Origin: Methylacidiphilum caldifontis
Lineage (GTDB): Bacteria; Verrucomicrobiota; Verrucomicrobiia; Methylacidiphilales; Methylacidiphilaceae
Direction: 5' to 3'
Length of the DNA stretch: 64,000 nucleotides
Assembly: GCF_017310505.1 (NCBI RefSeq)
Contig: NZ_CP065957.1
Span: 1,178,001 to 1,242,000, forward strand
The notes beneath the pieces were generated by a model. The model did no database searches and was not told the origin of the DNA. It saw nothing but the letters and a program-made list of their open reading frames with translations. A program made the translations under genes and the position numbers. Positions 55,607-64,000 of this stretch are shown here, piece after piece; position 1 is the stretch's first letter, and each line of letters begins with the position of its first letter.

Positions 55607-56065
55607 TTATTTTTCTCTCTTTTCGGCTTTAAATAACCATTCCTTTAAAACAAGAACGATCAATGCTAAAAAGAAAGCATAAACACCCATCCAAAGACTG
55701 ATAGGAATATGTCCCGGTGTAGATAACCGAGCGACAAGATAACCAATCCAAAGCATTCCACAAAAGTTAAGCAGATTATGCTCTTCTTTCTGAACCGCTA
55801 TCTTTGTCCTTGCTAAGATCAAACAAGCCAATGCGATGCCCAGGACATCAACCGATAGCAAAAGGAAATTTCTTTCTACTATCCTTTTTAGAATAAAAAA
55901 ATGATCCATTCCCGCCCTAGCTAACCTTTCATAAAAATAGGCTAACAAAGCCGGAACAGAAATCCAACAATAGACAAGAGCAAAAAACCTTGTCATCGGA
56001 AATATGCCCAACCCCCTTTGGGGCTTCGTATGCTTCACTGTATCAAAAGTTGCTGGATAGTTCAT
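55607..56065 (-). CDS. Hypothetical membrane protein with four hydrophobic segments
   Basis: A 152-residue protein I do not recognise. It has a hydrophilic N-terminus (about 1-24), then hydrophobic segments near 28-43, 67-87, 100-112 and 122-138, with a short basic tail (KAEKREK). I chose ATG 56065 because GGAGG lies 4 nt upstream; ATG 56080 is the alternative. It sits between truA and trmL on the minus strand but is separated from truA by 211 bp of AT-rich DNA, so it probably has its own promoter. Confidence 0.65.
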   Translation of the reverse strand: MNYPATFDTVKHTKPQRGLGIFPMTRFFALVYCWISVPALLAYFYERLARAGMDHFFILKRIVERNFLLLSVDVLGIALACLILARTKIAVQKEEHNLLNFCGMLWIGYLVARLSTPGHIPISLWMGVYAFFLALIVLVLKEWLFKAEKREK

Positions 56066-56276
56066 AACACCTCCATTCATTGATATTAATAATAGTTCAT
56101 ATTTTTACATTATCTTATTAATGTGTCAAATAAAATATATTAAGTTATGCTTATATTATAAATAAAGTATGAGTTGCGTATATGTGCTAATGTAACAATA
56201 AAATTAATTAATAGTTTAGTTTTTACTTTCCTCTTTAGATAACTAGAGCAGCAGGATGAGACAAACCCTCCTTTTT
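56066..56276. promoter_or_regulatory. AT-rich spacer upstream of the small membrane protein
   Basis: This 211-bp stretch is strikingly A/T rich, with runs such as TTAATTAATAG and ATATTATAAATAAAG. It holds no open frame and probably contains a promoter for the leftward gene. Confidence 0.3.
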
Positions 56277-57044
56277 TCAGCTTTCCTTGTCTTGTGGGTA
56301 ATCAACAGACAAAAGATATAGGCCCCACGGGGGGGCTGAGGCAGGGGCTAGTGTCCTTTTTTGACTCTCAAAAATGAATTTTAACTGTTCCAAACTTAAT
56401 CTCCCTAATCCCACTTTGACTAATGCCCCCACTATATTGCGAACCATACGGTAAAGAAAACCATCGGCTTTAATTGTAAAAAGTAAAAGGCTTTGCTGTT
56501 GGGCAAAAGAACACTGGAAAACAGTTCTAATAGGGTTTTTAATAGGCATTCCAGGACTTGTAACAAAAGCCAAGAAATTGTGCTTACCCACAAACAGCTG
56601 AGCTGCTTCATTCATCGCCTTTATATCCAACGGCCTTGGTATATGCCATGCCCTCCAGATATAAAAGGGATCCATAACCGGGTTATTCCAGATCATGTAT
56701 TGGTAGGTTTTAGCCATTGCATCAAACCGAGCACTAAACTCTTGAGAAACTATATGGACATCCCAAATGCGAATGGTTTCAACCAAATGATAATTCAGGG
56801 CCCGTTTGAGCACTTCGGCTTCTAATCTTTTTTGGGCAACAAAAGAAGCGACTTGTCCTAGTGCATGAACCCCCGCATCAGTACGTCCTGCGCCTTCAAC
56901 AGGGATCTTTTCTTTCCAAATCTTGGCAACCGCCTCTTCAAGATAAAGTTGGACTGTAGGCAGTTTCCCCTGTTTTTGCCAACCATGGAAACCGCTACCA
57001 TAATAAGAAAGAATAAGCTTATAGCCAACAAGAGCTAAGTTCAA
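56277..57044 (-). CDS. truA: tRNA pseudouridine(38-40) synthase
   Basis: A 255-residue TruA. The YYGSGFHGWQKQG start block and GAGRTDAGVHALGQ with the catalytic Asp (about 57) are seen. FLYRMVRNIVGALVKVG with the conserved Arg/Met and APPWGLYL complete the signature. It modifies the anticodon arm of tRNAs. It overlaps the PagL-like gene upstream by 4 bp. Confidence 0.94.
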   Translation of the reverse strand: MNLALVGYKLILSYYGSGFHGWQKQGKLPTVQLYLEEAVAKIWKEKIPVEGAGRTDAGVHALGQVASFVAQKRLEAEVLKRALNYHLVETIRIWDVHIVSQEFSARFDAMAKTYQYMIWNNPVMDPFYIWRAWHIPRPLDIKAMNEAAQLFVGKHNFLAFVTSPGMPIKNPIRTVFQCSFAQQQSLLLFTIKADGFLYRMVRNIVGALVKVGLGRLSLEQLKFIFESQKRTLAPASAPPWGLYLLSVDYPQDKES

Positions 57045-57727
57045 TGAGGCCGACCCAAAAGGTACGAAAATCCAATCAATCCTCCCAACTCATTTACTCC
57101 GATATTTCTACTGGCCATATCCGCATTAGACATGTGGTGAAAGAGAATCTCGAAATTAAACGACCAATGGGTATCCAGCATATATCTACAGCCACCCCCA
57201 AGTTGAGGGGTAAATTCTATGGCTTGCCCAATCATCGACTGGGTTTTGACCGTGTAGGCATCCGTAAAAACAAAACCTAACCCGCCTTCAACAAAAGGAA
57301 TAAATCGACTATTCGGTTGGACAAAATTATACCGAATAGAAATCTGAGGCCCCACAACGGTACTTCCAAAACCTTTTATAATTGCACTAGCATAAAGACC
57401 TACAAGAACTTCGAGATTCCCGCGAAAAATGCCTCCTTTGTCTGGAGTCGTGAGCATCCAACCCCAATAGGTAAGGGTCGGGATCTCATCGAAAGGATAT
57501 CTCCCATTACCCGATGCGGTGGAAAAAAGCCCTCCTGTCATAAACATGATTTCGTTGGCCCCTTCTTTAAAAAGGGCAACTTCAGGTATTTCTTCGGTTT
57601 TTAAGGGTACTCCAGATACATTTTGATCTTCACTCTGTGAGTATGTTGTTTCCCCACCAGGGCTAGCTTTGACTAAGGCGGGTAACAACAATCCTATACC
57701 CAAGATAACACAAAATACAAAACGCAT
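57041..57727 (-). CDS. PagL-like outer-membrane lipid A 3-O-deacylase
   Basis: A 228-residue protein with signal peptide (MRFVFCVILGIGLLLPALVKA) and an eight-strand-like barrel. The C-terminal block FHHMSNADMASRNIGVNELG matches the PagL catalytic region: His-198, Ser-200 and Glu-213 have about the spacing of the known His-Ser-Glu triad. It would remove the 3-linked acyl chain from lipid A in the outer membrane. The coupling to truA (4-bp overlap) is unusual and probably not functional. Confidence 0.75.
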   Translation of the reverse strand: MRFVFCVILGIGLLLPALVKASPGGETTYSQSEDQNVSGVPLKTEEIPEVALFKEGANEIMFMTGGLFSTASGNGRYPFDEIPTLTYWGWMLTTPDKGGIFRGNLEVLVGLYASAIIKGFGSTVVGPQISIRYNFVQPNSRFIPFVEGGLGFVFTDAYTVKTQSMIGQAIEFTPQLGGGCRYMLDTHWSFNFEILFHHMSNADMASRNIGVNELGGLIGFSYLLGRPH

Positions 57728-57748
57728 TTTTTTTCTCTTATCAAAATG

Positions 57749-58189
57749 TTAAACAGTACTTCCAGCTTTTTTCCCCTTTAGGGGAAGTACATCTAAATAA
57801 GACTGAAGTATAACCGCAGCAGCATAACTATCGATCCTTTTTTTCTTTTCTATGCCTCTAAAACCGCCCTGAGTAAGTAGCCTGTCCGCAAACTTTGTAC
57901 TTAGCCTCTCATCCTGAAATTCAACCGGGATATGAATCCACTGTCTTAGCTTAAGAACAAACTGCCTTACTTTTTCAGCGGCTAGCCCGTATGAACCATC
58001 CATATTTCTTGGCAAACCCACAATAAGAAGACTCACCTCATTTTTAATGATGATCTCTTTGAGTTTCCCGATAAATTTTGTTATTGGTTCTGCAGGCAAG
58101 GATTCAAGAGGAATAGCAATCGACAAAGTTTCGTCATTTATCGCTAATCCAATATATTTGCTTCCGTAATCTATAGACAAGATCGCCAT
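57749..58189 (-). CDS. ruvX: RuvX/YqgF family RNase H-like protein
   Basis: A 146-residue protein. LSIDYGSKYIGLAI with the first catalytic Asp, LLIVGLPRNMDGS, FQDERLSTKFAD with the acidic pair, and RIDSYAAAVILQSYLD with the final Asp are the RNase H-fold motifs of this family. It acts in pre-16S rRNA processing and possibly as a Holliday junction resolvase. Confidence 0.92.
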   Translation of the reverse strand: MAILSIDYGSKYIGLAINDETLSIAIPLESLPAEPITKFIGKLKEIIIKNEVSLLIVGLPRNMDGSYGLAAEKVRQFVLKLRQWIHIPVEFQDERLSTKFADRLLTQGGFRGIEKKKRIDSYAAAVILQSYLDVLPLKGKKAGSTV

Positions 58190-58229
58190 TACTCTATTTT
58201 TTGTTTAATCGCTAGATTCCTTTTTGCTT

Positions 58230-59030
58230 TTAATGAACACTTTTTGCAAGAGAAAAAGCAAAGTCTTTGAATCTTTCTATGGAGCTTTTCCCCTCTGCAA
58301 TCTTTGAAATTTCGTCAACCAAAGCACTCCCCACCACAACACCGTCGGCATAAGAAGCAACAATTTTAGCCTGTTCCGCAGAAGACACTCCAAAACCCAC
58401 GCAAAGGGGAACTTTCTTTAAAGCTTCCAACGACTTGACCAGCTCATAGGCTTCCACCGATAAATCCTTTTGTATCCCTGTTATGCCGTAACGGGAAACG
58501 CAGTAAAGAAAACCTCGACTTTTGGCTGCTATAACCTTTCTTCTATCCAAAGAAGTGGAAGGAGTAACAAGAAGAATCCGATCCAACTTTTCTTCCAAGA
58601 AATCAAGCCCTTCGAGAGTCTCTTCAGGAGGCAGATCCACAATGAGCATTCCGGCAGCTCCACTATCAGCGGCTTTGGCAGCAAACCGCTCAAGTCCGTA
58701 ACGAAAAATCGGGTTAAGATAAGAAAAAAGAACAACCGGAATGTCTGTTCTTTTTCGAATCCTTTGAAGTAAGCTAAAAACTTTGTCGATGTTCATTCCT
58801 TCTTTCAAAGCTCGCATAGCCGATTTCTGGATTATAGGCCCATCAGCCAAAGGGTCAGAAAAAGGAATACCCAGTTCCAATATATCGGCACCACTTTCAT
58901 CGAGTGCTTCTACAAGATCAAGAGATAGCTCAAAGAAAGGATCTCCAGCCATTAGAAAAGGAACAAAAGCTTTTTGCCCTTTTTGGCTTAACTCGGCAAA
59001 AGTGCTTGAAATCTTTCCATTCATCGTCAT
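58230..59030 (-). CDS. trpA: Tryptophan synthase alpha subunit
   Basis: A 266-residue TIM barrel. ADILELGIPFSDPLADGPIIQ carries the catalytic Glu (about 53) and Asp (about 64). LIVDLPPEE, YCVSRYGITG and CVGFGVSSAEQ form the phosphate loops. It cleaves indole glycerol phosphate. trpB is not adjacent. An ATG two codons downstream (59024) is an alternative start. Confidence 0.94.
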   Translation of the reverse strand: MTMNGKISSTFAELSQKGQKAFVPFLMAGDPFFELSLDLVEALDESGADILELGIPFSDPLADGPIIQKSAMRALKEGMNIDKVFSLLQRIRKRTDIPVVLFSYLNPIFRYGLERFAAKAADSGAAGMLIVDLPPEETLEGLDFLEEKLDRILLVTPSTSLDRRKVIAAKSRGFLYCVSRYGITGIQKDLSVEAYELVKSLEALKKVPLCVGFGVSSAEQAKIVASYADGVVVGSALVDEISKIAEGKSSIERFKDFAFSLAKSVH

Positions 59031-59396
59031 AAAAGAAATTAGCTGGAGTCGAGCCGAAAAAAAAGAGCTTTATTCATAAAAAGCCAATTTGAATCCTTTT
59101 CCCTTTAACTACAAATTTCTTGTAAAAACAGGCCAGATGCATTGTTTTCTCTTTTTTTCACTCGACTTTTATTCTCAAATAAATGAAAGAAAAACTTTTT
59201 TCAAAAAGAACCAAAACTATTAAGGTTTTTGTTTCCTTATGGAATCAATCCAATCAGTCGCCAACCCGCTTATTGTCGAGTAAGGACAACTGGGTTATCT
59301 AGAGAAACGGCTTATAAAAAGAATATAAAACAAAGTTTAAAAAAAATATTAGTCATGCCTTGCCTCCTCGGTAAAGTTACCTAGAATAATCAAAAC
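59031..59396. promoter_or_regulatory. 366-bp divergent spacer between trpA and gltB
   Basis: The stretch has no convincing open frame. It must hold the promoters for trpA/ruvX (leftward) and gltB (rightward). A patch with balanced base composition (about 59240-59310) stands out from the AT-rich surroundings and could be a leader or binding region. I recognise no riboswitch fold. Confidence 0.35.
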
Positions 59397-62300
59397 ATGC
59401 ATCAAAAGAAAATTTTTGATCAAAAAAACTTGCCCCCTTTATGGATTCCAGGGATGGAAAGATCTAGCTGTGGGGTGGGCTTTGTAGCTGACGTGCAAGG
59501 TAACAGCAACTACTCGATCTTAGACACTGCCTTGCGCTGTGTCTGTGCCCTGTCCCATCGGGGGGCTATCGATGCAGACATGAAAACGGGCGATGGAGCG
59601 GGAATCATGACAAGGATTCCTTACGATATTTTTAGGCCCGAAATCGAAAAAACTGGGCACCATCTCTTTAAAAATGAGGATTTAGCTATTGGTTTTTGCT
59701 TTTTGCCTGCGGAAGACTTGTACGTTCAAGCTCACTGTAAAAAAATCATTGAAGAAACGGTTCAAGAGCAGGGCATCTTTATCCTGGGTTGGCGGACTGT
59801 TCCTGTCCACAAGGATGCCCTTGGAGATAAAGCTCAAAGAACATGTCCCCAAATAGAGCAACTTCTCATGGCAAAGCCTCTTGACCGATCTTTAGACAAT
59901 TTTGCCTTCGAACAGCTCCTTTTTCTATGCCGAAAAAAAATTGAAAATAAAATTGCTCAACAGGGCATAAAAGATTTTTACATTCCTTCTTTCTCTTGCC
60001 GAACCATTGTTTATAAAGGACTTTTTGTATCCCCACAACTTCAAAAATTCTACTCTGATCTCCATGATCCCCTTTTTAAAACGCCTTTTGTCATCTATCA
60101 CCAAAGGTATAGCACAAACACTTTCCCTTCATGGTTTCTTTCCCAGCCTTTTAGGCTCTTGGCTCATAACGGAGAAATCAATACCATCCAGGGTAATCGG
60201 AGCTGGACAAGAGCAAAAGAGAAGGCTCTTGAAATATCCGAACCCTGGGGAAGGGAGGTAGAGAATCTTCTTCCGATCATAGCTCCAGCATCCAGTGACT
60301 CGGCCAGTTTAGACAATGTCCTTGAGTTTCTCAATCTTTCTGGCAGAGATATTTTGGAAGCCATCCATATGCTTGTCCCTGCAGCATGGCAAGCTGAAAA
60401 GCATATATCAGAAGAACTCAAAAGTTTTTACCTCTATAACGAACTTTTTTCCGAGCCGTGGGATGGCCCAGCAGCACTTGTATTTAGCGATGGAAGAATT
60501 GTTGGAGCTTGTCTTGATCGTAATGGATTACGGCCCGCCCGCTATAGGATTACCACCGATGGATTATTCATTCTTGGATCGGAGGCAGGAATAGGAAAAG
60601 TAGAGGATAAAACCATTATAGAAAAAGGAAGGCTTGGTCCAGGAGAAGTCATTGCTGTAGATATCGAAGCTAAAAAAATCCTCAGAGACAAAGAAATTAA
60701 ATCCTTGATCTGTTCAAAGTATCCCTACAGTTCCTTTCTCAAACAGTGTCACAGGAAAATAAATAAGAAATTATCTTTTTCTACCCCTTTTCTTAAAGAT
60801 CCAGAAGGGCTGAATAAAAATCTTCTATGCTTTGGATACGATGAAGAAGAGATCCAATATGTACTTAAACCCATGGCCCAGAAAGCTGAAGAGGCCATCG
60901 GATCCATGGGAGATGACGCCCCATTAGCTATTCTTTCAGACAAACCAAAGTTACTCTACTGGTACTTTAGACAACTGTTTGCTCAAGTTACAAACCCTCC
61001 AATAGATCCCATCCGCGAAAAACTGGTAATGTCCCTGGAGATCTGGTGTGGACGCTTTCCCCAATGGCTTCTTGCAAAACCGATCGACTACGAAGTCCTT
61101 CGGCTCAGTTCCCCTTTTCTATTCGATTCTGATCTAGAGGATCTGAGATCGAGGCCTGAGCCTTCCCTGCAATCAAGAACCATAAAATGCCTTTTCCCTG
61201 TGGAAGGAGCTGAAGAAGGCTTTCTTGCTCGGCTTTGGGAAATCAAAAAAGAGGCTGAGGAAGCGGCAGATGAAGGAGTCTCCATCCTCATTTTATCGGA
61301 TAAGGGAGTCGATGAAAAACTTGCTGCCCTGCCCATGCTTCTTGTCGTAGGTGCTGTCCATCACCATCTGATCAGAACAGGGAAAAGGACAAAACTCTCT
61401 TTGATCTGTGAAACGGCTGAATGTCGAGATGTACATCATTTCGCCTGTCTTATTGGATACGGGGCTACAGCCGTCAATCCTTACCTCTGTTTGGATCTCT
61501 TTTTACATCTTCACCAAAACGGAGCTTTCGGGAACTTGACCAAAGAAGAGATAGCCCAAAATTACAAACTGGCCGTAGAAAAAGGACTACTTAAAATTTT
61601 ATCGAAAATGGGAATCTCTACGATATCCAGCTACCACGGGAGCCAACTTTTTGAAGCTCTTGGGATTGGAGAAGAGGTTATTAATGATTGCTTTGAAAAT
61701 ACCCCTTCACGGATCGGCGGGCTAAACTACCGGCAGATCGCAAAAGAAGCCCTTCAAAGACATGAACTTGGATTTGGCAGCGCTGATCATAAACTCATGG
61801 ACATGGGCTACTACCGTTACAAAAGAGAGGGAGAAAGACATGCCTTGAGTCCCCAGGCCATCAACTCCCTTCATATTTTTGTGGGCTTAAAGGGAAAAAA
61901 TAAAGCTGGACAAGTTGAAGATTACCAGAGGTTTTCAGAGGCGATAAACAAGAATGCTCCCATTTCCATTAGGGACTGTTTAACCTTTCGCCCACAAACT
62001 CCTATCCCTATCGAAGAGGTAGAACAGGTCGAAGAAATCAGAAAACGGTTTACCACCGCAGCCATGTCTTATGGAGCTTTATCCCCTGAAGCTCACGAGA
62101 CTCTATCCATTGCTATGAACAGGATAGGGGGCAAATCCAATACGGGAGAAGGTGGCGAAGACCCCGAAAGGTACAGTCCTTTGCTCAACGGAGATTCCAA
62201 AAATAGCCTGATTAAGCAGGTGGCTTCAGGCCGATTTGGGGTCACCGCAGAGTATCTTTCTAATGCTGCTGAGATCGAAATTAAAATGGCACAAGGTTCT

Positions 62301-63953
62301 AAACCCGGAGAAGGAGGACAAATTCCTGGTTTTAAAGTCGACTCAGTCATCGCCCGGCTGCGGAGAAGTACGCCTGGTTTCCCTCTCATCTCCCCGCCTC
62401 CTCATCACGATATTTACAGTATCGAAGATCTTTCCCAGTTAATTTACGATTTGAAACAAGCAAATCCTCGGGCAAAGATCTGCGTAAAACTCGTTTCAGA
62501 GGCAGGTGTAGGAACGATCGCTGCGGGTGTAGCCAAAGCCCATGCTGATATCATTCTTATCAGTGGAAATGAAGGCGGTACGGGAGCTTCTCCCATCTCT
62601 TCGATTAAATATGCGGGAACACCCTGGGAGTTAGGAGTAGCCGAAACCCAGCAGGTTCTTATGCTTAACGGGCTGAGAAGCCGGGTAACGTTAAGAACTG
62701 ACGGAGGATTGCGTACAGGCAGAGATATAGTAATTGCAGCGATCCTGGGTGCTGAGGAATACAATTTTGGAACAATGGCCCTTATAGCCATGGGTTGTGT
62801 TTATGTCCGTCATTGCCATCTCAATACCTGTCCAACAGGAATTGCTACTCAAGATGCAAAGCTAAGAACAAAATTTAAGGGAACTCCGGAAGCCGTTATC
62901 GCCTATCTTAATGCGGTTGCACAAGAAGTTAGGGAAATATTGGCAAGCCTTGGTGTCCGGTCAATAAACGAGATTATTGGAAGGACTGATCTTCTTGAAC
63001 AAAAAACTTTCCCCCATCATCCCAAGGCCCAACTCTTAGACCTCCGCTCCTTATTCTGGAAGCCCGAGGGGATGGAAACCGAGCCCCGTTATCACACTTG
63101 GGAAAGAAATGACTTCCAGGGTGACCGACCACTTGACGATCTCATCCTTCAACAAGCAAAATCAGCAATTCGAACCCGAAGACCTATCTCTATCCATTAC
63201 AAAGTTAAAAATATCAATAGGAGCATCGGAACACAGCTTTCTGGAACTATAGCCTATCTTTATGGGGACAGCGGACTTCCCGATGGGACTATCCAACTTA
63301 ACCTTTCGGGTTGTGCGGGGCAAAGTCTTGGAGCTTTTTTGGTCAACGGTGTAAATATCTGCCTGGAAGGAGAAGCTAATGATTATGTGGGCAAAGGGAT
63401 GTGTGGTGGAGAAATTGTTCTCAAAGCTCCTGCAGAGGTCTTGTTTAAACCTGAAGAAAACGTGATTTGTGGTAATACAGTCCTTTACGGGGCCACAGGA
63501 GGAAGATTTTATGGTTGTGGCAAAGCGGGAGAAAGATTTGCTGTCAGAAATAGTGGGGCAACCGCTGTGATTGAAGGCATTGGGGATCATGGATGTGAAT
63601 ATATGACAAGAGGCAAAGTGATCGTCCTAGGGAAAACGGGGAAAAATTTTGCCGCTGGGATGTCAGGGGGAATCGCTTATGTGTATGATGAAGAAGGGAG
63701 TTTCCCGGATAATTGTAACTTGCAGATGGTCAGGCTAGAAAGATTGTCAACCAATGACGAGGATAAAGAACTACAACAGATTCTCTATGATCATTTAGAA
63801 AAAACGGGTAGCACCACCGCAAAAAAAATTCTTGAGAATTGGAAAACGGCAAGAACTTTGTTTTGGAAAGTTGTTCCCTTGGAACCTCCTCAATCTAAAC
63901 CCAAAGCAAAAGAACTTGCTTCTAAAGAAATGTTTCAAGAAATTAAAGTTTAA
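59397..63953 (+). CDS. gltB: Glutamate synthase large subunit
   Basis: A 1518-residue enzyme. The expected N-terminal nucleophile Cys-25 lies in RSSCGVGFVAD, after a propeptide of about 24 residues. The amidotransferase domain contains HQRYSTNTFPSW and HNGEINT. The central domain and FMN barrel follow (YGALSPEAHETLS, NTGEGGED, ISGNEGGTGASP, GLRTGRD), with the Fe-S cysteines in MGCVYVRHCHLNTCPTGIA. The C-terminal GXGXG beta-helix contains GKGMCGGEIV and YGATGGRFYGCGKAGERF. It makes glutamate from glutamine and 2-oxoglutarate. The small subunit is not seen; only 47 bp follow the stop. Confidence 0.96.
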   Translation: MHQKKIFDQKNLPPLWIPGMERSSCGVGFVADVQGNSNYSILDTALRCVCALSHRGAIDADMKTGDGAGIMTRIPYDIFRPEIEKTGHHLFKNEDLAIGFCFLPAEDLYVQAHCKKIIEETVQEQGIFILGWRTVPVHKDALGDKAQRTCPQIEQLLMAKPLDRSLDNFAFEQLLFLCRKKIENKIAQQGIKDFYIPSFSCRTIVYKGLFVSPQLQKFYSDLHDPLFKTPFVIYHQRYSTNTFPSWFLSQPFRLLAHNGEINTIQGNRSWTRAKEKALEISEPWGREVENLLPIIAPASSDSASLDNVLEFLNLSGRDILEAIHMLVPAAWQAEKHISEELKSFYLYNELFSEPWDGPAALVFSDGRIVGACLDRNGLRPARYRITTDGLFILGSEAGIGKVEDKTIIEKGRLGPGEVIAVDIEAKKILRDKEIKSLICSKYPYSSFLKQCHRKINKKLSFSTPFLKDPEGLNKNLLCFGYDEEEIQYVLKPMAQKAEEAIGSMGDDAPLAILSDKPKLLYWYFRQLFAQVTNPPIDPIREKLVMSLEIWCGRFPQWLLAKPIDYEVLRLSSPFLFDSDLEDLRSRPEPSLQSRTIKCLFPVEGAEEGFLARLWEIKKEAEEAADEGVSILILSDKGVDEKLAALPMLLVVGAVHHHLIRTGKRTKLSLICETAECRDVHHFACLIGYGATAVNPYLCLDLFLHLHQNGAFGNLTKEEIAQNYKLAVEKGLLKILSKMGISTISSYHGSQLFEALGIGEEVINDCFENTPSRIGGLNYRQIAKEALQRHELGFGSADHKLMDMGYYRYKREGERHALSPQAINSLHIFVGLKGKNKAGQVEDYQRFSEAINKNAPISIRDCLTFRPQTPIPIEEVEQVEEIRKRFTTAAMSYGALSPEAHETLSIAMNRIGGKSNTGEGGEDPERYSPLLNGDSKNSLIKQVASGRFGVTAEYLSNAAEIEIKMAQGSKPGEGGQIPGFKVDSVIARLRRSTPGFPLISPPPHHDIYSIEDLSQLIYDLKQANPRAKICVKLVSEAGVGTIAAGVAKAHADIILISGNEGGTGASPISSIKYAGTPWELGVAETQQVLMLNGLRSRVTLRTDGGLRTGRDIVIAAILGAEEYNFGTMALIAMGCVYVRHCHLNTCPTGIATQDAKLRTKFKGTPEAVIAYLNAVAQEVREILASLGVRSINEIIGRTDLLEQKTFPHHPKAQLLDLRSLFWKPEGMETEPRYHTWERNDFQGDRPLDDLILQQAKSAIRTRRPISIHYKVKNINRSIGTQLSGTIAYLYGDSGLPDGTIQLNLSGCAGQSLGAFLVNGVNICLEGEANDYVGKGMCGGEIVLKAPAEVLFKPEENVICGNTVLYGATGGRFYGCGKAGERFAVRNSGATAVIEGIGDHGCEYMTRGKVIVLGKTGKNFAAGMSGGIAYVYDEEGSFPDNCNLQMVRLERLSTNDEDKELQQILYDHLEKTGSTTAKKILENWKTARTLFWKVVPLEPPQSKPKAKELASKEMFQEIKV

Positions 63954-64000
63954 GGTTTATTGCATTTAATACCTTTTTCTGACACCTTTGACGAAGAAAC

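Noticed and set aside
59240-59310. Possible riboswitch upstream of gltB
   Set aside because: The patch is less AT-rich than its surroundings but I could not match it to any known riboswitch core.
1-64000. CRISPR array, prophage or toxin-antitoxin system
   Set aside because: No regularly spaced repeats, cas, phage structural, integrase or toxin-antitoxin genes were seen.

Overview
The window looks like a chromosomal segment of a low-GC Gram-negative bacterium. Outer-membrane receptors and barrels, a PagL-like lipid A deacylase and a complex I cluster show an outer membrane and a respiratory inner membrane. Gene content fits an acidophilic methanotroph of the Verrucomicrobia (Methylacidiphilum type): a squalene/hopanoid gene, an H+-pumping pyrophosphatase, a bacterial deoxyhypusine-synthase-like protein, and a PTS phosphorelay with no sugar permease nearby. 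The genus is an inference from style and content; no methane-oxidation gene lies in the window.

Layout. 1-5.3 kb: the 3' part of a TonB-dependent receptor, a deoxyhypusine synthase family gene, and a fused presqualene/squalene gene (HpnD-HpnE). 5.26-6.30 kb: a decayed, GC-rich IS200/IS605 element. 6.3-15.1 kb: the membrane pyrophosphatase hppA, tRNA-Val, and nuoIJKLMN (complex I without nuoA-H). 15.4-20.7 kb: an aldo/keto reductase, a 252-bp miniature of the same IS, a LAB_N membrane protein, a DJ-1 protein, a DUF1802 protein, pgsA, a membrane-anchored cytochrome c with a small secreted partner, and a secreted BsuPI-domain protein. 20.7-29.3 kb: a GDP-mannose 3,5-epimerase-like gene with a frameshifted WcaI-type glycosyltransferase, tRNA-Met, two more TonB-dependent receptors and an Rsm22-like methyltransferase.

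29.6-41.1 kb is a long minus-strand run. In transcription order it holds a STAS protein, an RsbU-type phosphatase, grpE, dnaJ, pabB, hprK, HPr, ptsI, a sugar nucleotidyltransferase, a MurL-like epimerase and a MurD2-like ligase. The last pair points to the alternative route that puts D-glutamate into peptidoglycan by adding L-Glu and then epimerising it.

41.3-46.2 kb (plus strand) holds a PhnP-like metallohydrolase, tatD, ilvD and trmFO. A degenerate TnpB tail and pheT follow. 49-64 kb holds an outer-membrane barrel, trmB, a dimeric dUTPase, a DCC-family protein, a GT2/polysaccharide deacetylase/GT87 cassette, hisF, trmL, a small membrane protein, truA, the PagL-like gene, ruvX, trpA and gltB.

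The observations most worth following are the MurL/MurD2 pair, the two related IS copies whose left end supplies the stop codon of the gene it landed in, the HpnD-HpnE fusion, the homopolymer frameshift in the glycosyltransferase, and the Arn-like logic of the 51.6-54.3 kb cassette. I found no CRISPR array, prophage or clearly new defence system.
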